Shown here: positions 36,901 through 51,943 of the stretch, in pieces
How positions within the stretch are numbered: position 1 is the stretch's first letter
Layout of the letters: the number at the start of each line of letters is the position of its first letter
Source: Hydractinia symbiolongicarpus
Taxonomy: Eukaryota; Cnidaria; Hydrozoa; Anthoathecata; Hydractiniidae
Length of the DNA stretch: 64,000 nt
Direction: 5' to 3'
NCBI RefSeq assembly: GCF_029227915.1
Contig: NC_079887.1
Span: 27,589,650 to 27,653,649, forward strand
Program-made: the position numbers and the translations under genes
Notes under the pieces: generated by a model
The model's input: the letters and a program-made list of their open reading frames with translations, nothing else
Told to the model about the DNA's origin: nothing
Database searches by the model: none

Positions 36901-39900
36901 GAGGTTTAATCGCCGGCAAACGAAAACCCGCGATTTCCCGTAAATCCCGGGCTTGGCCCGTATAGTCAAAAGTATACAAAAAAAGTACCCAGGGAGTAAA
37001 CTCATTTCCCGAACGAAATTTTAAATTAATTTTTCACCACTAAAACGCATGAGACTTGTAGTTTTTAAAAATGTTTTCATTTTTCATGAGACGCTGAATA
37101 AAAGCAGTTTAATCGCCGGCAAACGAAAACCCGCGATTTCCCGTAAATCCCGGGCTTGGCACGTATAGTCGAATGTATACAAAGAAAGTACCTTGTGAGT
37201 AAACTCATTTCCAGAGCGATTTTTTAAATTATTTTTTCACCACTAAAACGCATGAGACTTGTAGTTTTCAAGAATGTTTTCATTTTTAATGAGACGCTGA
37301 ATAAAAGCAGTTTAATCACCGGCAAACGAAAACCCGCGATTTCCCGTAAATCCCGGGCTTGGCACGTATAGTCGAATGTATACAAAGAAAGTACCCTGTG
37401 AGTAAACTCATTTCCAGAACGATTTTTTAAGTTATTTTTTCACCACTAAAACGCATAAGACTTGTAGTTTTTAAAAATGTTTTCATTTTTGATGAGACGC
37501 TGAATAAAAGAAGTTTAATCGTCGGCAAACGAAAACCCGCGATTTCCCGTAAATCCCGGCTTGGCCCGTATAGTAAAAAGTATACAAAGAAAGTACCCAG
37601 GGAGTAAACTCATTTCCCAAACGATTTTTTAAATTATTATTTCACCACTAAAACGCATGAGACTTTTAGTTTTCAAAAATGTTTTAATTTTTGATGAAAC
37701 GCTGAATAAAAGAAGTTTAATCGCCGGCAAACGAAAACCCGCGATTTCCCGTAAATCCCGGGCTTGGCCCGTATAGTCGAATGTATACAAAGAAAGTACC
37801 CTGTGAGTAAACTCATTTCCAGAACGATTTTTTAAATTATTTTTTCACCACTAAACGCATGAGACTTGTAGTTTTCAAAAATATTTTCATATTTGATGAA
37901 ACGCTGAATAAAAGAAGTTTAATCGCCGGCAAACGAAAACCCGCGATTTCCCGTAAATCCCGGGCTTGGCCCGTATAGTCAAAAGTATACAAAGAAAGTA
38001 CCCAGGGAGTAAACTCATTTCCCGAACGAAATTTTAAATTACTTTTTCACCACTAAAACGCATGAGACTTGTAGTTTTTAAAAATGTTTTCATTTTTCAT
38101 GAGACGCTGAATAAAAGCAGTTTAATCGCCGGCAAACGAAAACCCGCGATTTCCCGTAAATCCCGGGCTTGGCACGTATAGTCGAATGTATACAAAGAAA
38201 GTACCCTGTGAGTAAACTCATTTCCAGAACGATTTTTTAAATTATTTTTTCACCACTAAAACGCATAACACTTGTAGTTTTTAAAAATGTTTTCATTTTG
38301 GATGAGACGCTGAATAAAAGAAGTTTAATCGCCGGCAAACGAAAACCCGCGATTTCCCGTAAATCCCGGCTTGGCCCGTATAGTCAAAAGTATACAAAGA
38401 AAGTACCCAGGGAGTAAACTCATTTCCCAAACGATTTTTTAAATTATTATTTCACCACTAAAACGCATGAGACTTGTAGTTTTCAAAAATGTTTTAATTT
38501 TTGATGAAACGCTGAATAAAAGAAGTTTAATCGCCGGCAAACGAAAACCCGCGATTTCCCGTAAATTCCGGGCTTGGCCCGTATAGTCAAAAGTATACAA
38601 AGAAAGTACCCAGGGAGTAAACTTATTTCCCGAACGATTTTTTAAATTACTTTTTCACCACTAAAAGGCATGAGACTTGTAGTTTTTAAAAATGTTTTCA
38701 TTTTTGATGAGACGCTGAATAAATGAAGTTTAATCGCCAGCAAACGAAAACCTGCGATTTCCCGTAAATCCTGCACTCGGCCCGTATAGTCAAAAGTATA
38801 CAAAGAAAGTACCCAGGGAGTAAACTCATTTCTTAAACGATTTTTTAAATTATTATTTCACCACTAAAACGCATGAGACTTGTAGTTTTCAAGAATGTTT
38901 TCATTTTTAATGAGACGCTGAATAAAAGCAGTTTAATCGCCGGCAAACGAAAACCCGCGATTTTCCGTAAATCCCGGGCTTGGCACGTATAGTCGAATGT
39001 ATACAAAGAAAGTACCCTGTGAGTAAACTCATTTCCAGAACGATTTTTTAAATTATTTTTTCACCACTATAACGCATAAGACTTGTAGTTTTTAAAAATG
39101 TTTTCATTTTTGATGAGACGCTGAATAAAGGAAGTTTAATCGCCGGCAAACGAAAACCCGCGATTTCCCGTAAATCCCGGCTTGGCCCGTATAGTCAAAA
39201 GTATACAAAGAAAGTACCCAGGGAGTAAACTCATTTCCCGAACGATTTTTTAAATTATTTTTTCACCACTAAAACGCATGAGACTTGTAGTTTTTAAAAA
39301 TGTTTTCATTTTTGATGAGACGCTGAATAAAAGAAGTTTAATCGCCGGTAAACGAAAATCAGCGATTTCCCGTAAATCTCGGGCTTGGCCCGTATAGTCA
39401 AAAGTATACAAAGAAAGTACCCAGGGAGTAAACTCATTTCCCGAACGATTTTTTAAATTACTTTTTCACCACTAAAAGGCATGAGACTTGTAGTTTTTAA
39501 AAATGTTTTCATTTTTGATGAGACGCTGAATAAATGAAGTTTAATCGCCAGCAAACGAAAACCTGCGATTTCCCGTAAATCCTGCACTCGGCCCGTATAG
39601 TCAAAAGTATACAAAGAAAGTACCCAGGGAGTAAACTCATTTCTTAAACGATTTTTTAAATTATTATTTCACCACTAAAACGCATGAGACTTGTAGTTTT
39701 CAAGAATGTTTTCATTTTTAATGAGACGCTGAATAAAAGCAGTTTAATCGCCGGCAAACGAAAACCCGCGATTTTCCGTAAATCCCGGGCTTGGCACGTA
39801 TAGTCGAATGTATACAAAGAAAGTACCCTGTGAGTAAACTCATTTCCAGAACGATTTTTTAAATTATTTTTTCACCACTATAACGCATAAGACTTGTAGT

Positions 39901-42900
39901 TTTTAAAAATGTTTTCATTTTTGATGAGACGCTGAATAAAGGAAGTTTAATCGCCGGCAAACGAAAACCCGCGATTTCCCGTAAATCCCGGCTTGGCCCG
40001 TATAGTCAAAAGTATACAAAGAAAGTACCCAGGGAGTAAACTCATTTCCCGAACGATTTTTTAAATTATTTTTTCACCACTAAAACGCATGAGACTTGTA
40101 GTTTTTAAAAATGTTTTCATTTTTGATGAGACGCTGAATAAAAGAAGTTTAATCGCCGGTAAACGAAAATCAGCGATTTCCCGTAAATCTCGGGCTTGGC
40201 CCGTATAGTCAAAAGTATACAAAGAAAGTACCCAGGGAGTAAACTCATTTCCCGAACGATTTTTTAAATTACTTTTTCACCACTAAAACGCATGAGACTT
40301 GTAGTTTTTAAAAATGTTTCCATTTTTGATGAGACGCTGAATAAATGAAGTTTAATCGCCGGCAAACGAAAACCTGCGATTTCCCGTAAATCCTGGACTC
40401 GGCCCGTATAGTCAAAAGTATACAAAGAAAGTACCCAGGGAGAAAACTCATTTCCCAAACGACTTTTTAAATTATTGTTTCACCACTAAAACGCATGAGA
40501 CTTGTAGTTTTCAAGAATGTTTTCATTTTTAATGAGACGCTGAATAAAAGCAGTTTAATCGCCGGCAAACGAAAACCCGCGATTTCCCGTAAATCCCGGG
40601 CTTGGCACGTATAGTCGAATGTATACAAAGAAAGTACCCGGTGAGTAAACGCATTTCCAGAACGATTTTTTAAATTATTTTTTCACCACTAAAACGCATA
40701 AGACTTGTAGTTTTTAAAAATGTTTTCATTTTTGATGAGACGCTGAATAAAAGAAGTTTAATCGCCGGCAAACGAAATCCCGCGTTTTCCCGTAAATCCG
40801 GGGCTTGGCCCGTATAGTCGAATGTATACAAAGAAAGTACCCAGGGAGTAAACTCATTTCCCGAATGATTTTTTAAATTTTTTTTTCGCCACTAAAACGC
40901 ATGAGACTTGTAGTTTTCAAAAATGTTTTCATTTTTGATGAGACGCTTAATGAAAGAGGTTTAATTGCCGGAAAACGAAAACCCGCGATTTCCCGTAAAT
41001 CCCGGGCTTGGCCCGTATAGTCGAATGTATACAAAGAAAGTACCCTGTGAGTAAACTCATTTCCAGAACGATTTTTTAAATTATTTTTTCACCACTAAAC
41101 GCATGAGACTTGTAGTTTTCAAAAGTATTTTCATATTTGATGAGACGCTGAATAAAAGAAGTTTAATCGCCGGCAAACGAAAACCCGCGATTTCCCGTAA
41201 ATCCCGGGCTTGGCCCGTATAGTCAAAAGTATACAAAGAAAGTACCCGGGGAGTAAACTCATTTCCCGAACGAAATTTTAAATTACTTTTTCACCACTAA
41301 AACGCATGAGACTTGTAGTTTTTAAAAATGTTTTCATTTTTCATGAGACGTTGAATAAAAGCAGTTTAATCGCCGGCAAACGAAAACCCGCGATTTCCCG
41401 TAAATCCCGGGCTTGGCACGTATAGTCGAATGTATACAAAGAAAGTACCCTGTGAGTAAACTCATTTCCAGAACGATTTTTTAAATTATTTTTTCACCAC
41501 TAAAACGCATAAGACTTGTAGTTTTTAAAAATGTTTTCATTTTTGATGAGACGCTGAATAAAAGAAGTTTAATCGCCGGCAAACGAAAATCTGCGATTTC
41601 CGTAAATCCCGGACTCGGCCCGTATAGTCGAAAGTATACAAAGAAAGTACCCAGGGAGTAAACTCATTTCCCGAACGATTTTTTAAATTATTTTTTCACC
41701 ACTAAAACGCATGAGACTTGTAGTTTTTAAAAATGTTTTCATTTTTGATGAGACGCTTAATGAAAGAGGTTTAATCGCCGGCAAACGAAATCCCGCATTT
41801 TCCCGTAAATCCGGGGCTTGGCCCGTATAGTCGAATGTATACAAAGAAAGTATCCAGGGAGTAAACTCATTTCCCGAACGATTTTTTAAATTTTTTTTTC
41901 ACCACTAAAACACATGAGACTTGTACTTTTCAAAAATGTTTTCATTTTTGATGAGACGCTTAATGAAAGAGGTTTAATCGCCGGAAAACGAAAACCCGCG
42001 ATTTCCCGTAAATCTCGGGCTTGGCCCGTATAGTCGAATGTATACAAAGAAAGTACCCTGTGAGTAAACTCATTTCCAGAACGATTTTTTAAATTATTTT
42101 TTCACCACTAAACGCATGAGACTTGTAGTTTTCAAAAATATTTTCATATTTGATGAGACGCTGAATAAAAGAAGTTTAATCGCCGGCAAACGAAAACCCG
42201 CGATTTCCCGTAAATCCCGGGATTGGCCCGTATAGTCAAAAGTATACAAAGAAAGTACCCGGGGAGTAAATTCATTTCCCGAACGAAATTTTAAATTACT
42301 TTTTCACCACTAATACGCATGAGACTTGTAGTTTTTAAAAATGTTTTCATTTTTCATGAGACGCTGAATAAAAGCAATTTAATCGCCGGCAAACGAAAAC
42401 CCGCGATTTCCCGTAAATCCCGGGCTTGGCACGTATAGTCGAATGTATACAAAGAAAGTACCCTGTGAGTAAACTCATTTCCAGAACGATTTTTTAAATT
42501 ATTTTTTCACCACTAACACGCATGAGACTTGTAGTTTTCAAGAATGTTTTCATTTTTAATGAGACGTTGAATAAAAGCAGTTTAATCGCCGGCAAACGAA
42601 ATCCCGCGTTTTCCCGTAAATCCGGGGCTTGGTCCGCATAGTCGAATGTATACAAAGAAAGTATCCAGGGAGTAAACTCATTTCCCGAACAATTTTTTAA
42701 ATTTTTTTTTCACCACTAAAACACATGAGACTTGTACTTTTCAAAAATGTTTTTATTTTTGATGAGACGCTTAATGAAAGAGGTTTAATCGCCGGAAAAC
42801 GTAAACCCGCGATTTCCCGTAAATCCCGGGCTTGGCCCGTATATTCGAATGTATACAAAGAAAGTACCCTGTGAGTAAACTCATTTCCAGAACGATTTTT

Positions 42901-43183
42901 TAAATTATTTTTTCACCACTAAACGCATGAGACTTGTAGTTTTCAAAAATATTTTCATATTTGATGAGACGCTGAATAAAAGAAGTTTAATCGCCGGCAA
43001 ACGAAAACCTGCAATTTCCCTAAATCCCGGACTCGGCCCGTATAGTCAAAAGTATACAAAGAAAGTACCCAGGGAGTAAACTCATTTCCAGAACGATTTT
43101 TTAAATTATTTTTTCACCACTAAAACGCATGAGACTTTTAGTTTTCAAAAATGTTTTCATTTTTGATGAGACGCTTAATGAAA
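36901..43183 (+). repeat. Large HOR, copy 2 (31 monomers, 6,283 bp)
   Basis: Same monomer order as 30010-36900, with one 7-mer copy instead of two and an added 4-mer duplication. Markers in the second half, such as TTGGTCCGCATAG near 36347 and 42630 and AAATCTGCGATTTCCG near 35307 and 41588, keep the 6,283-bp offset. Scattered single-base differences include AAAAGTAATTTC near 34838 against AAAAGTATTTTC near 41121. Confidence 0.75.
38663..40284 (+). repeat. 4-mer tandem duplication, 811 bp
   Basis: AAAAGGCATGAG starts at 38663 and 39474. The following monomers (AAATGAAGTTTAATCGCCAGC, CAAGAATG with GCAG, CACTATAACGC with AAAGGAAG, and GGTAAACGAAAATCAGCG) recur with the same 811-bp offset. The first large HOR copy has this four-monomer set only in its second 7-mer copy, near 33191. 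Confidence 0.8.
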
Positions 43184-44645
43184 GAGGTTTAATAGCCGGC
43201 AAACGAAATCCCGCGTTTTCCCGTAAATCCGGGGCTTGGCCCGTATAGTCGAATGTATACAAAGAAAGTATCCAGGGAGTAAACTCATTTCCCGAACGAT
43301 TTTTTAAATTATTTTTTCACCACTAAAACACATGAGACTTGTACTTTTTAAAAATGTTTTTATTTTTGATGAGACGCTTTATGAAAGAGGTTTAATCGCC
43401 GGAAAACGAAAACCCGCGATTTCCCGTAAATCCCGGGCTTGGCCCGTATAGTCGAATGTATACAAAGAAAGTACCCTGTGAGTAAACCCATTTCCCGAAC
43501 GATTTTTTAAATTATTTTTTCACCACTAAACGCATGAGACTTGTAGTTTTCAAAAATATTTTCATATTTGATGAGACGCTGAATAAAAGGAGTTCAATCG
43601 CCGGCAAACGAAAACCTGCGATTTCCCTAAATCCCGGACTCGGCCCGTATAGTCAAAAGTATACAAAGAAAGTACCAAGGGAGTAAACCCATTTCCAGAA
43701 CGATTTTTTAAATTATTTTTTCACCACTAAAACGCATAAGACTTGTAGTTTTTAAAAATGTTTTCATTTTTGATGCGACGCTGAATAAAAGAAGTTTAAT
43801 CGCCGGCAAACGAAAACCCGCGATTTCCCGTTAATCCCGGGCTTGGCCCGTATAGTTAAAAGTATACAAAGAAAGTACCCAGGGAGTAAACACATTTCCC
43901 GAACGATTTTTTAAATTATTTTTTTACCACTAAACGCATGAGACTTGTAGTTTTCAAAAATATTTTCATATTTGATGTGACGCTGAATAAAAGAAGTTTA
44001 ATCGTCGGCAAACGAAAATCCGCGATTTCCCGTAAATCCCGGACTCGGCCAGTATATTCGAATGTATACAAAGAAAGTATCCAGGGAGTAAACTAATTTC
44101 CCAAACGATTTTTTAAATTTTTTTTTCACCACTAAAACACATGAGACTTGTAGTTTTCAAAATTGTTTTCATTTTTGATGAGACGCTTAATGAAAGAGGT
44201 TTAATCGCCGGAAAACGAAAACCCGCGATTTCCCGTAAATCCCGGGCTTGGCCCGTATAGTCGAATGTATACAAAGAAAGTACCCTGTGAGTAAACTCAT
44301 TTCCAGAACGATTTTTTAAATTATTTTTTCACCACTAAACGCATGAGACTTGTAGTTTTCAAAAATATTTTCATATTTGATGAGACGCTGAATAAAAGAA
44401 GTTTAATCGCCGGCAAACGAAAACCCGCGATTTCCCGTAAATCCCGGGCTTGGCCCGTATTGTCAAAAGTATACAAAGAAAGTACCCAGGGAGTAAACTC
44501 ATTTCCCGAACGAAATTTTAAATTACTTTTTCACCACTAAAACGCATGACACTTGTAGTTTTTAAAAATGTTTTCATTTTTCATGAGACGCTGAATAAAA
44601 GCAGTTTAATCGCCGGCAAACGAAAACCCACGATTTCCCGTAAAT
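43184..44645 (+). repeat. Mixed block resembling 13.2-14.6 kb
   Basis: About seven monomers whose markers (GATGTGACGCTG, AATCGTCGGC, GAAAATCCGCG, GTATATTCGAATG near 44060) are those of the 21-mer family about 30 kb upstream, in the same order but with single-base differences. Only satellite is present. Confidence 0.7.
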
Positions 44646-47600
44646 CCCGGGCTTGGCACGTATAGTCGAATGTATACAAAGAAAGTACCCTGTGAGTAAA
44701 CTCATTTCCAGAGCGATTTTTTAAATTATTTTTTCACCACTAAAACGCATGAGACTTGTAGTTTTCAAGAATGTTTTCATTTTTAATGAGACGCTGAATA
44801 AAAGCAGTTTAATCGCTGGCAAACGAAAACCCGCGATTTCCCGTAAATCCCGGGCTTGGCACGTATAGTCGAATGTATACAAAGAAAGTACCCTGTGAGT
44901 AAACTCATTTCCAGAACGATTTTCTAAATTATTTTTTCACCACTAAAACGCATAAGACTTGTAGTTTTTAAAAATGTTTTCATTTTTGATGAGACGCTGA
45001 ATAAAATAAGTTTAATCGCCGGCAAACGAAAACCCGCGATTTCCCGTAAATCCCGGCTTGGCCCGTATAGTCAAAAGTATACAAAGAAAGTACCCAGGGA
45101 GTAAACTCATTTCCCAAACGATGTTTTAAATTATTATTTCACCACTAAAACGCATGAGACTTGTAGTTTTCAAAAATGTTTTAATTTTTGATGAAACGCT
45201 GAATAAAAGAAGTTTAATCGCCGGCAAACGAAAACCCGCGATTTCCCGTAAATCCCGGGCTTGGCCCGTATAGTCGAATGTATACAAAGAAAGTACCCTG
45301 TGAGTAAACTCATTTCCAGAACGATTTTTTAAATTATTTTTTCACCACTAAACGCATGAGACTTGTAGTTTTCAAAAATATTTTCATATTTGATGAGACG
45401 CTGAATAAAAGAAGTTTAATCGCCGGCAAACGAAAACCCGCGATTTCCCGTAAATCCCGGGCTTGGCCCGTATAGTCAAAAGTATACAAAGAAAGTACCC
45501 AGGGAGTAAACTCATTTCCCGAACGAAATTTTAAATTACTTTTTCACCACTAAAACGCATGAGACTTGTAGTTTTTAAAAATGTATTCATTTTTCATAAG
45601 ACGCTGAATAAAAGCAGTTTAATCGCCGGCAAACGAAAACCCGCGATTTCCCGTAAATCCCAGGCTTGGCACGTATAGTCGAATGTATACAAAGAAAGTA
45701 CCCTGTGAGTAAACTCATTTCCAGAGCGATTTTTTAAATTATTTTTTCACCACTAAAACGCACGAGACTTGTAGTTTTCAAGAATGTTTTCATTTTTAAT
45801 GAGACGCTGAATAAAAGCAGTTTAATCGCCGGCAAACGAAAACCCGCAATTTCCCGTAAATCCCGGGCTTGGCCCGTATAGGCAAAAGTATACAAAGAAA
45901 GTACCCAGGGAGTAAACTCATTTCCCGAACGATTTTTTAAATTACTTTTTCACCACTAAAAGGCATGTGACTTGTAGTTTTTAAAAATGTTTTCATTTTT
46001 GATGAGACGCTGAATAAATGAAGTTTAATCGCCAGCAAACGAAAACCTGCGATTTCCCGTAAATCCTGCACTCGGCCGTATAGTCAAAAGTATACAAAGA
46101 AAGTACACAGGGAGTAAACTCATTTCTTAAACGATTTTTTAAATTATTATTTCACCACTAAAACGCATGAGACTTGTAGTTTTCAAGAATGTTTTCATTT
46201 TTAATGAGACGCTGAGTAAAAGCAGTTTAATCGCCGGCAAACGAAAACCCGCGATTTCCCGTAAATCCCGGCTTGGCCCGTATAGTCAAAAGTATACAAA
46301 GAAAGTACCCAGGGAGTAAACTCATTTCCCGAACGATTTTTTAAATTATTTTTTCACCACTAAAACGCATGAGACTTGTAGTTTTTAAAAATGTTTTCAT
46401 TTTTGATGAGACGCTGAATAAAAGAAGTTTAATCGCCGGTAAACGAAAATCAGCGATTTCCCGTAAATCTCGGGCTTGGCCCGTATAGTCAAAAGTATAC
46501 AAAGAAAGTACCCAGGGAGTAAACTCATTTCCCGAACGATTTTTTAAATTACTTTTTCACCACTAAAACGCATGAGACTTGTAGTTTTTAAAAATGTTTC
46601 CATTTTTGATGAGACGCTGAATAAATGAAGTTTAATCGCCGGCAAACGAAAACCTGCGATTTCCCGTAAATCCTGGACTCGGTTCGTATAGTCAAAAGTA
46701 TACAAAGAAAGTACCCAGGGAGAAAACTCATTTCCCAAACGACTTTTTAAATTATTGTTTCGCCACTAAAACGCATGAGACTTGTAGTTTTCAAGAATGT
46801 TTTCATTTTTAATGAGACGCTGAATAAAAGCAGTTTAATCGCCGGCAAACGAAAACCCGCGATTTCCCGTAAATCCCGGGCTTGGCACGTATAGTCGAAT
46901 GTATACAAAGAAAGTACCCTGTGAGTAAACTCATTTCCAGAACGATTTTTTAAATTATTTTTTCACCACTAAAACGCATAAGACTTGTAGTTTCTAAAAA
47001 TGTTTTCATTTTTGATGAGACGCTGAATAAAAGAAGTTTAATCGCCGGCAAACGAAATCCCGCGTTTTCCCGTAAATCCGGGGCTTGGCCCGTATAGTCG
47101 AATGTATACAAAGAAAGTACCCAGGGAGTAAACTCATTTCCCGAATGATTTTTTAAATTTTTTTTTCGCCACTAAAACGCATGAGACTTGTAGTTTTCAA
47201 AAATGTTTTCATTTTTGATGAGACGCTTAATGAAAGAGGTTTAATCGCCGGAAAACGAAAACCCGCGATTTCCCGTAAATCCTGGGCTTGGCCCGTATAG
47301 TCGAATGTATACAAAGAAAGTACCCTGTGAGTAAACTCATTTCCAGAACGATTTTTTAAATTATTTTTTCACCACTAAACGCATGAGACTTGTAGTTTTC
47401 AAAAATATTTTCATATTTGATGAGACGCTGAATAAAAGAAGTTTAATCGCCGGCAAACGAAAACCCGCGATTTCCCGTAAATCCCGGGCTTGGCCCGTAT
47501 AGTCAAAAGTATACAAAGAAAGTACCCGGGGAGTAAACTCATTTCCCAAACGAAATTTTAAATTACTTTTTCACCACTAAAACGCATGAGACTTGTAGTT

Positions 47601-48294
47601 TTTAAAAATGTTTTCATTTTTCATGAGACGCTGAATAAAAGCAGTTTAATCGCCGGCAAACGAAAACCCGCGATTTCCCGTAAATCCCGGGCTTGGCACG
47701 TATAGTCGAATGTATACAAAGAAAGTACCCTGTGAGTAAACTCATTTCCAGAACGATTTTTTAAATTATTTTTTCACCACTAAAACGCATAAGACTTGTA
47801 GTTTTTAAAAATGTTTTCATTTTTGATGAGACGCTGAATAAAAGAAGTTTAATCGCCGGCAAACGAAAATCTGCGATTTCCCGTAAATCCCGGACTCGAC
47901 CCGTATAGTCAAAAGTATACAAAGAAAGTACCCAGGGAGTAAACTCATTTCCCGAACGATTTTTTAAATTATTTTTTCACCACTAAAACGCATGAGACTT
48001 GTAGTTTTTAAAAATGTTTTCATTTTTGATGATACGCTTAATGAAAGAGGTTTAATCGCCGGCAAACGAAATCCCGCGTTTTCCCGTTAATCCGGGGCTT
48101 GGCCCGTATAGTCGAATGTATACAAAGAAAGTATCCAGGGAGTAAACTCATTTCCCGAACGATTTTTTAAATTTTTTTTTCACCACTAAAACACATGAGA
48201 CTTGTACTTTTCAAAAATGTTTTCATTTTTGATGAGACGCTTAATGAAAGAGGTTTAATCGCCGGAAAACGAAAACCCGCGATTTCCCGTAAAT
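44646..48294 (+). repeat. 18-mer HOR, copy 1 (3,649 bp)
   Basis: GCTTGGCACG at 44651 recurs at 48300. The monomer pair at 46544-46738 and 47361-47549 recurs at 50193 and 51010, each 3,649 bp later. From about 46280 this copy also matches the 34/31-mer HOR at an offset of 6,280 bp (40264 to 46544), so it is built partly from that older unit. Confidence 0.8.
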
Positions 48295-51200
48295 CCCGGG
48301 CTTGGCACGTATAGTCGAATGTATACAAAGAAAGTACCCTGTGAGTAAACTCATTTCCAGAGCGATTTTTTAAATTATTTTTTCACCACTAAAACGCATG
48401 AGACTTGTAGTTTTCAAGAATGTTTTCATTTTTAATGAGACGCTGAATAAAAGCAGTTTAATCGCTGGCAAACGAAAACCCGCGATTTCCCGTAAATCCC
48501 GGGCTTGGCACGTATAGTCGAATGTATACAAAGAAAGTACCCTGTGAGTAAACTCATTTCCAGAACGATTTTCTAAATTATTTTTTCACCACTAAAACGC
48601 ATAAGACTTGTAGTTTTTAAAAATGTTTTCATTTTTGATGAGACGCTGAATAAAATAAGTTTAATCGCCGGCAAACGAAAACCCGCGATTTCCCGTAAAT
48701 CCCGGCTTGGCCCGTATAGTCAAAAGTATACAAAGAAAGTACCCAGGGAGTAAACTCATTTCCCAAACGATTTTTTAAATTATTATTTCACCACTAAAAC
48801 GCATGAGACTTGTAGTTTTCAAAAATGTTTTAATTTTTGATGAAACGCTGAATAAAAGAAGTTTAATCGCCGGCAAACGAAAACCCGCGATTTCCCGTAA
48901 ATCCCGGGCTTGGCCCGTATAGTCGAATGTATACAAAGAAAGTACCCTGTGAGTAAACTCATTTCCAGAACGATTTTTTAAATTATTTTTTCACCACTAA
49001 ACGCATGAGACTTGTAGTTTTCAAAAATATTTTCATATTTGATGAGACGCTGAATAAAAGAAGTTTAATCGCCGGCAAACGAAAACCCGCGATTTCCCGT
49101 AAATCCCGGGCTTGGCCCGTATAGTCAAAAGTATACAAAGAAAGTACCCAGGGAGTAAACTCATTTCCCGAACGAAATTTTAAATTACTTTTTCACCACT
49201 AAAACGCATGAGACTTGTAGTTTTTAAAAATGTATTCATTTTTCATAAGACGCTGAATAAAAGCAGTTTAATCGCCGGCAAACGAAAACCCGCGATTTCC
49301 CGTAAATCCCAGGCTTGGCACGTATAGTCGAATGTATACAAAGAAAGTACCCTGTGAGTAAACTCATTTCCAGAGCGATTTTTTAAATTATTTTTTCACC
49401 ACTAAAACGCACGAGACTTGTAGTTTTCAAGAATGTTTTCATTTTTAATGAGACGCTGAATAAAAGCAGTTTAATCGCCGGCAAACGAAAACCCGCAATT
49501 TCCCGTAAATCCCGGGCTTGGCCCGTATAGTCAAAAGTATACAAAGAAAGTACCCAGGGAGTAAATTCATTTCCCGAACGATTTTTTAAATTACTTTTTC
49601 ACCACTAAAAGGCATGTGACTTGTAGTTTTTAAAAATGTTTTCATTTTTGATGAGACGCTGAATAAATGAAGTTTAATCGCCAGCAAACGAAAACCTGCG
49701 ATTTCCCGTAAATCCTGCACTCGGCTGTATAGTCAAAAGTATACAAAGAAAGTACACAGGGAGTAAACTCCTTTCTTAAACGATTTTTTAAATTATTATT
49801 TCACCACTAAAACGCATGAGACTTGTAGTTTTCAAGAATGTTTTCATTTTTAATGAGACGCTGAATAAAAGCAGTTTAATCGCCGGCAAACGAAAACCCG
49901 CGATTTCCCGTAAATCCCGGCTTGGCCCGTATAGTCAAAAGTATACAAAGAAAGTACCCAGGGAGTAAACTCATTTCCGGAACGATTTTTTAAATTATTT
50001 TTTCACCACTAAAACGCATGAGACTTGTAGTTTTTAAAAATGTTTTCATTTTTGATGAGACGCTGAATAAAAGAAGTTTAATCGCCGGTAAACGAAAATC
50101 AGCGATTTCCCGTAAATCTCGGGCTTGGCCCGTATAGTCAAAAGTATACAAAGAAAGTACCCAGGGAGTAAACTCATTTCCCGAACGATTTTTTAAATTA
50201 CTTTTTCACCACTAAAACGCATGAGACTTGTAGTTTTTAAAAATGTTTCCATTTTTGATGAGACGCTGAATAAATGAAGTTTAATCGCCGGCAAACGAAA
50301 ACCTGCGATTTCCCGTAAATCCTGGACTCGGTCCGTATAGTCAAAAGTATACAAAGAAAGTACCCAGGGAGAAAACTCATTTCCCAAACGACTTTTTAAA
50401 TTATTGTTTCGCCACTAAAACGCATGAGACTTGTAGTTTTCAAGAATGTTTTCATTTTTAATGAGACGCTGAATAAAAGCAGTTTAATCGCCGGCAAACG
50501 AAAACCCGCGATTTCCCGTAAATCCCGGGCTTGGCACGTATAGTCGAATGTATACAAAGAAAGTACCCTGTGAGTAAACTCATTTCCAGAACGATTTTTT
50601 AAATTATTTTTTCACCACTAAAACGCATAAGACTTGTAGTTTCTAAAAATGTTTTCATTTTTGATGAGACGCTGAATAAAAGAAGTTTAATCGCCGGCAA
50701 ACGAAATCCCGCGTTTTCCCGTAAATCCGGGGCTTGGCCCGTATAGTCGAATGTATACAAAGAAAGTACCCAGGAAGTAAACTCATTTCCCGAATGATTT
50801 TTTAAATTTTTTTTTCGCCACTAAAACGCATGAGACTTGTAGTTTTCAAAAATGTTTTCATTTTTGATGAGACGCTTAATGAAAGAGGTTTAATCGCCGG
50901 AAAACGAAAACCCGCGATTTCCCGTAAATCCCGGGCTTGGCCCGTATAGTCGAATGTATACAAAGAAAGTACCCTGTGAGTAAACTCATTTCCAGAACGA
51001 TTTTTTAATTTATTTTTTCACCACTAAACGCATGAGACTTGTAGTTTTCAAAAATATTTTCATATTTGATGAGACGCTGAATAAAAGAAGTTTAATCGCC
51101 GGCAAACGAAAACCCGCGATTTCCCGTAAATCCCGGGCTTGGCCCGTATAGTCAAAAGTATACAAAGAAAGTACCCGGGGAGTAAACTCATTTCCCAAAC

Positions 51201-51943
51201 GAAATTTTAAATTACTTTTTCACCACTAAAACGCATGAGACTTGTAGTTTTTAAAAATGTTTTCATTTTTCATGAGACGCTGAATAAAAGCAGTTTAATC
51301 GCCGGCAAACGAAAACCCGCGATTTCCCGTAAATCCCGGGCTTGGCACGTATAGTCGAATGTATACAAAGAAAGTACCCTGTGAGTAAACTCATTTCCAG
51401 AACGATTTTTTAAATTATTTTTTCACCACTAAAACGCATAAGACTTGTAGTTTTTAAAAATGTTTTCATTTTTGATGAGACGCTGAATAAAAGAAGTTTA
51501 ATCGCCGGCAAACGAAAATCTGCGATTTCCCGTAAATCCCGGACTCGACCCGTATAGTCAAAAGTATACAAAGAAAGTACCCAGGGAGTAAACTCATTTC
51601 CCGAACGATTTTTTAAATTATTTTTTCACCACTAAAACGCATGAGACTTGTAGTTTTTAAAAATGTTTTCATTTTTGATGATACGCTTAATGAAAGAGGT
51701 TTAATCGCCGGCAAACGAAATCCCGCGTTTTCCCGTAAATCCGGGGCTTGGCCCGTATAGTCGAATGTATACAAAGAAAGTATCCAGGGAGTAAACTCAT
51801 TTCCCGAACGATTTTTTAAATTTTTTTTTCACCACTAAAACACATGAGACTTGTACTTTTCAAAAATGTTTTCATTTTTGATGAGACGCTTAATGAAAGA
51901 GGTTTAATCGCCGGAAAACGAAAACCCGCGATTTCCCGTAAAT
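48295..51943 (+). repeat. 18-mer HOR, copy 2 (3,649 bp)
   Basis: Same order as copy 1. Differences include GGTTCGTATAG near 46680 against GGTCCGTATAG near 50330, and CATTTCCCGAACG against CATTTCCGGAACG near 49975. Homology with copy 1 ends near 51955, where GGCCCG stands in place of GGCACG. Confidence 0.8.
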
